From: Actinoplanes sp. N902-109
Lineage (GTDB): Bacteria; Actinomycetota; Actinomycetes; Mycobacteriales; Micromonosporaceae
Assembly: GCF_000389965.1 (NCBI RefSeq)
Contig: NC_021191.1
Span: 2,791,501 to 2,855,500 of the forward strand
Length of the DNA stretch: 64,000 nucleotides
Direction: 5' to 3'
Part shown: positions 55,299 to 61,600 of the stretch, piece by piece
How the letters are laid out: every line of letters starts with the position of its first letter
Position numbering within the stretch: the first letter of the stretch is position 1
The notes under the pieces: generated by a model
Databases searched by the model: none
Seen by the model: only the letters and a program-made list of their open reading frames with translations
Told to the model about the DNA's origin: nothing
Program-made: the position numbers and the translations under genes

Positions 55299-56154
55299 TT
55301 CCGGAGAGCACCGGCTCGCCGTGGTCGGCGCCGGCGTGATGGGGACCAACATCTCCACGCTCGCCATCGGCCACGGGGTGAGCGTCGTCCTGGTGGACGT
55401 CAACGAGGACGTGCTCAAGCAGGCGCGCACCACCATCAAGCAGAAGACCCGGCACGCCCAGCTGATGGGGGTGCTGCCCGCCGGCCGTGCGCCGGGCACG
55501 CTGACCACCACGACCGACCTGGCCGACATCGCCGACGCCACCACCGTCATCGAGGCCGTCGTCGAGATCGCCGAGGCCAAGGAGAAGGTGCTGCGCGCCG
55601 CGTCCGCGCTCGTGCGCCCCGGCACCACGCTGATCTCCAACACCTCGTGCATCCCGATCGACGAGATGGCCTCCTGGGTGGACCGCCCGGCCGAGCTGGT
55701 CGGCGTGCACTTCATGAACCCGTCGTACCTGATCAAGATGGTCGAGGTCATCCGCGGCCCGCGTACCGACGAGAGCATCGTCACCGGCGTCGTGGACCTG
55801 CTGGCCGTGCTGGGTCGTCAATCCATCGTCATCAACGACTCGGCCGGGTTCGTCATCAACCGGCTCCTGCACCCGCTGATCAACACCGCGGCCATGCTCG
55901 TGCAGGAAGGTGTCGCCTCGGTGGAAGCCGTGGACGGCCTGCTCGAGGGCTGCCTCGGGCACTCCACCGGGCCGCTGGCCACCGGTGACCTGATCGGCCT
56001 GGACAACCTGGTCGACTCGCTCAACGTGCTCTACGAACGCCGCGGCGACGAGAGCTGCAAACCCTGCGACCTGCTGCTGAGCAAGGTGCGCGACGGCCAC
56101 CTCGGCCGCAAGTCCGGACAGGGCTTCTACGACTACGGAAAGGTCGCGTCATGA
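55288..56154 (+). CDS. FkbK-like 3-hydroxyacyl-CoA dehydrogenase-type enzyme (hydroxymalonyl-ACP pathway)
   Basis: Protein of 288 residues, the usual size of FkbK-type proteins. The N-terminus has the NAD-binding loop VVGAGVMGTN (GxGxxG, residues 14-19). Further on, VGVHFMNPSYLIKMVEVI and NDSAGFVINRLL match the catalytic-His segment and the dimer region of 3-hydroxybutyryl-CoA dehydrogenases, and GQGFYDY is the typical C-terminal box. In methoxymalonyl-ACP pathways (FkbGHIJK, Asm13-17 families) this enzyme oxidises the glyceryl-ACP hydroxyl toward 2-hydroxy-3-oxopropionyl-ACP. It overlaps the next gene by ATGA and heads the set K-J-I-H. The order and completeness of the set make the assignment secure as a pathway type. 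Confidence 0.9.
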   Translation: MTTDSGEHRLAVVGAGVMGTNISTLAIGHGVSVVLVDVNEDVLKQARTTIKQKTRHAQLMGVLPAGRAPGTLTTTTDLADIADATTVIEAVVEIAEAKEKVLRAASALVRPGTTLISNTSCIPIDEMASWVDRPAELVGVHFMNPSYLIKMVEVIRGPRTDESIVTGVVDLLAVLGRQSIVINDSAGFVINRLLHPLINTAAMLVQEGVASVEAVDGLLEGCLGHSTGPLATGDLIGLDNLVDSLNVLYERRGDESCKPCDLLLSKVRDGHLGRKSGQGFYDYGKVAS

Positions 56155-56432
56155 CAGCGGAATCCACGGCCCCGGCGATCACGGCCGAGAGCGTCCGCAA
56201 CGAGCTGCTCGGCTTCCTCACCGAGCGGATCAAGACCACGGTGGCACCCGACCAGGACCTGTTCAGCTCCGGCCTGGTGTCCTCGATGTTCGCGATGCAG
56301 CTCGTTGTGCACCTCGAGGAGGCGTACGACATCGCCATCGTCGGCTCCGACCTCAAGCTCGACAGCTTCCGCACCGTCGAGACGATGACCAGCCTCGTGC
56401 TGCGGCTCAAGGACGACGGCGGCGATGCCTGA
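56151..56432 (+). CDS. Discrete acyl carrier protein, FkbJ-like (hydroxymalonyl-ACP carrier)
   Basis: Protein of 93 residues. The carrier motif region reads FSSGLVSSMFAMQLVVHLEE; the modified Ser is most likely the second of the pair (codon 56283), corresponding to the N-S-L of FkbJ-type proteins. It should carry the three-carbon unit derived from 1,3-bisphosphoglycerate while the neighbouring enzymes oxidise it, and then present it to a PKS acyltransferase. It starts in an ATGA overlap with the dehydrogenase gene and overlaps the acyl-ACP dehydrogenase by 8 bases, so the three are translationally coupled. Confidence 0.9.
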   Translation: MTAESTAPAITAESVRNELLGFLTERIKTTVAPDQDLFSSGLVSSMFAMQLVVHLEEAYDIAIVGSDLKLDSFRTVETMTSLVLRLKDDGGDA

Positions 56433-57534
56433 GCTGCTCGCCGACGAGCGCGCCTTCGTGGGCGAGCTCGTCGGCGACCGGCCGGCCGGCTGGGACGTCA
56501 GCGGCGAGCTGCCCCTGGATCTGCTGCACAAGCTCGGCGCGCGGGGCCTGCTGTGCGCCGAGGTGCCCGCCTCGTTCGGTGGCCTCGGCGTGAGCAGCCA
56601 GGACAACGGCGAGTTCACCGCGTACGTCGGCAGCCTGTGCAGCTCCCTGCGCAGCGTCATGACCTCGCACGGCATCGTGGCGCACACCGTGCGGCGCTTC
56701 GGTGACCGCGCCCAGCGGCGCCACTACCTGACCGAACTGACCAGCGGCAAGATCGCCGGGGTCGGGTTCAGCGAACCCGGTGCCGGCAGCGACCTGTCGG
56801 CGATGCGGACCACGATCGTGCCCGACGGCGACGGCTTCGTGGTCAACGGCGAGAAGAAGTGGCTCACCGTCGCCCGCTACGCCGACTACCTGCTCATCCT
56901 GGGCCGCAACGGCGACGGCGCGGCTGCCGCGATGATCCCGGCGGACACCCCGGGCGTGCACCTCGAGCTGGTTGCCGACCCGCTCGGCTGCCGGGCCGCC
57001 GGCCACGCCAACGTCCGGTTCGACGATGTACGGCTACCCGCTGACGCCGTGCTCGGTGGCGGCAGCCAGCCCCTGTCGATGTTGTTCACCACTGCCCTCT
57101 CGTACGGTCGCATGTCGATCGCCTGGGGCTGTGTCGGCATCATCCGGGCCTGTCTGCAGGCCGCCGGGTCGCACGTCCAGCGCCGCGAACAGGGCGGTGT
57201 GGCGCTCGCCGAGCACCAGCTGGTCCGCCGGCACCTGGCCGACCTGCTGCTCGCCGAGCAGATCTCGACCCGCATGTGCGAGCAGGCCAGCCGCAGCTGG
57301 GACGCCACCGCACCGGACATGGCCGTCATGGCGGTCATGGCCAAGCACACCAGCGCCGGTCACGCCGCGCAGAGTGCCGCCACGGCGGTGCAGCTGCTCG
57401 GCTCGGCCGGCGCCCAGGACGGGCACGTGGTGGCCCGCGCCTTCCGCGATGCCAAGTGCATGGAGCTCATCGAGGGCAGCAACGAGATCTGTCAGCTGAT
57501 CCTGGCAGAACACGCCCTGTCCATAACGGGATGA
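56425..57534 (+). CDS. FkbI-like acyl-ACP dehydrogenase (hydroxymalonyl-ACP pathway)
   Basis: Protein of 369 residues with the acyl-CoA dehydrogenase fold: GVGFSEPGAGSDLSAM (flavin/substrate loop), VVNGEKKWLT, the LSYGRMSIAWGCVG helix and the C-terminal LIEGSNEICQ, whose Glu is the expected catalytic base. Residue ADTPGVHLELVADPLGCRAAGHANVRFDDVRLP corresponds to the middle beta domain. In this pathway the enzyme completes oxidation of the three-carbon unit on the ACP to the malonyl level. Start ATG 56425 lies within the end of the ACP gene. Length and order match FkbI-type proteins. Confidence 0.9.
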   Translation: MPELLADERAFVGELVGDRPAGWDVSGELPLDLLHKLGARGLLCAEVPASFGGLGVSSQDNGEFTAYVGSLCSSLRSVMTSHGIVAHTVRRFGDRAQRRHYLTELTSGKIAGVGFSEPGAGSDLSAMRTTIVPDGDGFVVNGEKKWLTVARYADYLLILGRNGDGAAAAMIPADTPGVHLELVADPLGCRAAGHANVRFDDVRLPADAVLGGGSQPLSMLFTTALSYGRMSIAWGCVGIIRACLQAAGSHVQRREQGGVALAEHQLVRRHLADLLLAEQISTRMCEQASRSWDATAPDMAVMAVMAKHTSAGHAAQSAATAVQLLGSAGAQDGHVVARAFRDAKCMELIEGSNEICQLILAEHALSITG

Positions 57535-57535
57535 C

Positions 57536-57549
57536 AGGAGAATCCGTTG
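57536..57549 (+). promoter_or_regulatory. Ribosome binding site and TTG start of the FkbH-like gene
   Basis: AGGAG at 57536-57540 is 6 bases before TTG 57547. No ATG or GTG suits the N-terminus better, as the beta strand leading to the DxD motif begins only a few residues later. Confidence 0.75.
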
Positions 57550-58653
57550 GCTGACAAGCCCATCATCGTCAAGTGCCTGGTGTGGGACCTGGACAACACC
57601 GTCTGGAACGGCACTCTGCTGGAGGACCCCGGGGTGGACGTGCTGCCCGGGATCCGTGAGGCGATCATCGAGCTCGACTCGCGTGGCGTGCTGCAGTCGG
57701 TGGCCAGCAAGAACGACCACGACATGGCCTGGGCGCACCTGGAGAAGCTCGGCCTGGCCGAGTACTTCGTGCACCCGCAGATCAGCTGGGGCCCCAAGTC
57801 CGACGCGGTCAAGACGATCGCCGAGCGGCTCAACTTCGCGATCGACACGATCGCCTTCATCGACGACCTGCCCACCGAGCGGGCCGAGGTCACCTACCAC
57901 CACCCCGAGGTGCGCACCTACTCGCACGACCAGGCCACCGCGCTGGCCGGGCTGCCCGAGTTCAGCCCCGAGGTGGTCACCGTCGACGCCCGCCGGCGCC
58001 GCGAGATGTACCAGGCCGGGTTTCGCCGCGACGCCGAGAAGGACACCTTCAAGGGCGCCGACGAGGACTTCCTGCGCAGCCTCGACCTGGTCATGGCGAT
58101 CAAGCGGGCCGACCAGGACGACCTGTCGCGGGTCGAGGAGCTGACCCTGCGCACCAGCCAGATGAACGCGACCGGCGTGCACTACTCCGACGCCACGCTG
58201 CGCCAGCTGCTGGCCGACCCGGACCACGAGGTCCTCACCGTCACGCTGTCCGACCGGTTCGGGCCGCACGGCGCGGTCGGCGTGATCCTGCTGCGCTACC
58301 ACCCCGAGGTGTGGAACCTCAAGCTGCTCGCGACCTCCTGCCGGGTGGTCACGTTCGGCGCCGGGTCGGTGCTGCTCAACTGGCTCATCGACCAGGCCGC
58401 GCAGGCCGGGGCGCACCTGGCCGCGGACTTCCGGCAGACCGACCGCAACCGGATGATGGACATCGCCTACCGCTTCGCCGGGTTCACCGGCGACGCCTGC
58501 GACTGCATCGCCGAACTCGACCCGCTGGCCGACAACCGGGTGCAGCGCCTGCACCTGCTGCCGGAGCGGCGCGAGGGCGCCACCACCATGCAGGTCAGCT
58601 CGCCCGAGCTGGCCGCCGACCTGGCCAGCCGTACGTACGGCATCGCGGTCTAG
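57547..58653 (+). CDS. FkbH-like HAD-family glyceryl transferase/phosphatase (hydroxymalonyl-ACP pathway)
   Basis: Protein of 368 residues, TTG start. HAD motifs are complete: DLDNT (Asp14, Asp16), SKN (Ser54-Lys55), Lys84 in WGPKSD, and FIDD (Asp106-Asp107). The C-terminal half (about 190-340) resembles the GNAT-like domain of FkbH proteins (LRTSQMNATGVHYS, VWNLKLLATSCRV). Family members load 1,3-bisphosphoglycerate as a glyceryl unit, with dephosphorylation, onto the discrete ACP. Tetronate pathways use a related enzyme, but the accompanying FkbI- and FkbK-like genes argue for hydroxymalonyl-ACP. No O-methyltransferase (FkbG-like) is adjacent, so the unit stays hydroxymalonyl unless one lies outside the window. 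Confidence 0.92.
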   Translation: MADKPIIVKCLVWDLDNTVWNGTLLEDPGVDVLPGIREAIIELDSRGVLQSVASKNDHDMAWAHLEKLGLAEYFVHPQISWGPKSDAVKTIAERLNFAIDTIAFIDDLPTERAEVTYHHPEVRTYSHDQATALAGLPEFSPEVVTVDARRRREMYQAGFRRDAEKDTFKGADEDFLRSLDLVMAIKRADQDDLSRVEELTLRTSQMNATGVHYSDATLRQLLADPDHEVLTVTLSDRFGPHGAVGVILLRYHPEVWNLKLLATSCRVVTFGAGSVLLNWLIDQAAQAGAHLAADFRQTDRNRMMDIAYRFAGFTGDACDCIAELDPLADNRVQRLHLLPERREGATTMQVSSPELAADLASRTYGIAV

Positions 58654-58677
58654 GTCCGTTCACCGGGAAACCCTTGC

Positions 58678-58696
58678 AGGAAAGGCGTTCGCGATG
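58678..58696 (+). promoter_or_regulatory. Ribosome binding site of the 3'-truncated PKS gene
   Basis: AGGAAAGG at 58678-58685 precedes ATG 58694 by 8 bases, in a 40-base gap after the FkbH-like gene. No terminator or promoter is visible in the gap. Confidence 0.75.
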
Positions 58697-61600
58697 GCGG
58701 CGACCGAGGACAAGCTCCGCGACTATCTCAAGCGGGTCACCACCGACCTGCACCAGACCCGTGAACGCCTGCGGGAGCTGGAGGAGCAGCGGCAGGAGCC
58801 CATTGCCATCGTCGGGATGGGCTGCAGCTTCCCCGGCGGGGTGTCGTCGCCCGAGCAGTTCTGGCAGCTGCTGCTGGCCGGCCGGGACGCGGTCGGGGAG
58901 TTCCCGCCCGACCGTGGCTGGCCCACCGACCTGTACGACCCGGACCCGGACGCGGCCGGCAAGAGCTACTCCGTGCGGGGTGGCTTCCTGACCGACGCCG
59001 CGGCCTTCGACGCGGAGTTCTTCGGCATCAGCCGTCGCGAGGCCCTCGCGATGGACCCGCAGCAGCGGCTGCTGCTGGAGACCACCTGGCACGCCCTGGA
59101 ACACGCCGGGATCGACCCGGTGTCGTTGCGGGGCACCGCCACCGGCGTGTTCGCCGGGCTGTTCTACCACGACTACCTGCAGCCCGGCCGCACCCCACCG
59201 GACGCCGAGGGCTACATCGGCACCGGTGGCACCGGCAGCGTCGCCTCCGGGCGCGTCGCCTACTGCCTCGGCCTGGAGGGCCCGGCGGTCACCCTCGACA
59301 CCGCGTGCTCGTCGTCGCTGGTCGCGCTGCACTTGGCCTGCCAGTCGCTGCGCACCGGCGAGTCCGACCTCGCGCTCGCCGGTGGCGTCACCGTCATGGC
59401 CACGCCCACCACGTTCGTCGACTTCTCCCGTCAGCGCGGCCTGGCCCCGGACGGCCGCTGCAAGGCGTACGCCGAGGCGGCCGACGGCACCGGCTGGGGT
59501 GAGGGCGTCGGGGTCCTCGTGGTCGAGCGGCTGTCCGACGCGCGCCGCAACGGCCACCAGGTGCTCGCCGTCGTGGCCGGCAGCGCGATCAACCAGGACG
59601 GCGCCAGCAACGGGCTGACCGCCCCCAACGGCCCGTCGCAGGAACGGGTCATCCGGGCCGCCCTGGCCGGCGCCGGGATCGGCCCCGACGGCGTGGACGT
59701 CGTCGACGGGCACGGCACCGGCACCCGGCTCGGCGACCCGATCGAGGCGATGGCCCTGCTGGCCACCTACGGCCAGGACCGCCCGGCCGACCGGCCGCTG
59801 CTGCTGGGCTCGGTCAAGTCGAACATCGGGCACGCCCAGGCCGCCGCGGGCATCGCCGGCATCATCAAGATGATCGGCGCCATCCGGCACGGCGTCATCC
59901 CGGCCACCCTGCACGTTGACGCCCCTTCGTCACACGTCGACTGGGAGTCGGGCAACATCCGGCTGGCCACCGAGGCCACCCCCTGGCCGGACAACGACCA
60001 CCCGCGCCGCGCCGGCGTGTCCTCCTTCGGCTTCTCCGGCACCAACGCCCACGTGATCCTGCAGGCGCCCCCCGCCGAGGCCGAGCAAGACGTCCCCGCC
60101 AGCGTTCCCGGTGTCCTGCCCTGGCTGCTCTCCGGCCGATCCGCGGAAGCGCTCGCCGCGCAGGCCCGCAATCTGGCCGAGTTCCTGGACACCTCGGCGT
60201 CCGCCGCCGCTTCGGCTCCCGCCGCCGCTTCGGCTTCCTCCGCGGCCGAGGCACCCGCCGCGGCCGAGGCGCCCTCCGCCGCCGAGGTGGCGCGGGCGCT
60301 CGCCACCACCCGCGCCGCCCTGGAACACCGGGCCGTGGTCGTCGGCGCCGATCCCGAGGCGCTGCTCGCCGGGCTGCACGCCGTGGCCGAAGGCCGCGAA
60401 GCCCCGGGCGTGCTCACCGGTGTGGTCCCGGCCGGCAAGCCCGGCAAGCTCGGGTTCGTCTTCACCGGCCAGGGCGCCCAGCGCATCGACATGGGCCGCC
60501 AGCTGTACGACGCCTACCCGGTCTTCGCCGCCGCGTTCGACGAGGTCTGCGACGCCTTGACGGCACATGTCGACGGCTCGCTCAAGGATGTCGTCCGCGG
60601 CGAGACGGGCGCCATCGACGACACGATGTGGGCCCAGCCCGCGCTGTTCGCCGTCGAAGTCGCGCTCTTCCGGCTGCTCGAGTCCTGGGGTGTCACCCCG
60701 CAGGCGGTCGCCGGTCACTCCATCGGCGAACTCGCCGCCGCGCACGTCGCCGGGGTGTGGTCGCTGGCTGACGCCTGCACGGTGGTCGCCGCCCGCGGCC
60801 GGCTCATGCAGCAGCTGCCCACCGGCGGCGCCATGATCGCCGTACAGGCGAGCGAGGACCAGGTGCTCACCGCGCTGGCCGGACGTCCCGGCGCCGGCAT
60901 CGCCGCGGTCAACGGCCCCGACGCCGTGGTCATCTCCGGGGCCGAGCACGACGTCGAAGCCGTCGCGAAGCAGCTCGCCGACACCGGCGTCCGCACCCGC
61001 CGGCTGCGTGTCTCGCACGCCTTCCACTCGCCGCTGATGGACCCCATGCTCATCGGCTTCGGCCAGGTCCTGCACGGCGTCACCTTCCACGAACCCCGCA
61101 TCGCGATGGTCTCCGCCCTGACCGGCCGCCGCGTCACCACCGAGGTCACCGACCCGGCCTACTGGGTGTCGCACGTCCGCGACGCGGTCCGCTTCGCCGA
61201 CGCGGTCAACGCCCTGCGCGACCTCGGCGTCACCACGTTCCTCGAGGTCGGCCCGGACGGCATCCTCACCGGCATGGGCCCGCAGACCCGCGCCGGGACC
61301 GCCACCGGACCGGAAACCTGGCTCGCCGCCCTGCGCCGCGGCCGCGACGAACGCCAGACCCTGCTGACCGCCCTGGGCGGCCTGCACACCCACGGGTACG
61401 CCGTCAGCTGGCCCCGGACGATCCCGCCGGCCCGGCGCATCGCCCTGCCCCTCTACGCCTTCCAGCGCCGCCGCTACTGGCTCACCGCGGGCGCGGACGC
61501 CGTCGATGCCGCCGGCCTCGGCCAGACCCCCGTCGACCACCCCGTCCTGGGTACGGTGCTGGAAGTCCCCGCCACCGGCACCGTGGTGCTCTCCGGCCGG

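Noticed and set aside
55288..58653. Tetronate (glyceryl-ACP) pathway as an alternative reading of the FkbH-like and ACP genes
   Set aside because: Tetronate sets carry a FabH-like ligase and lack the FkbI/FkbK-type dehydrogenases; here the dehydrogenases are present and no FabH-like gene is seen.
60195..60290. Tandem DNA repeat or microsatellite
   Set aside because: Imperfect GCC/GAG/TCG-rich codon runs encoding a flexible Ala/Ser/Pro/Glu linker between KS and AT, in frame and without unit regularity.
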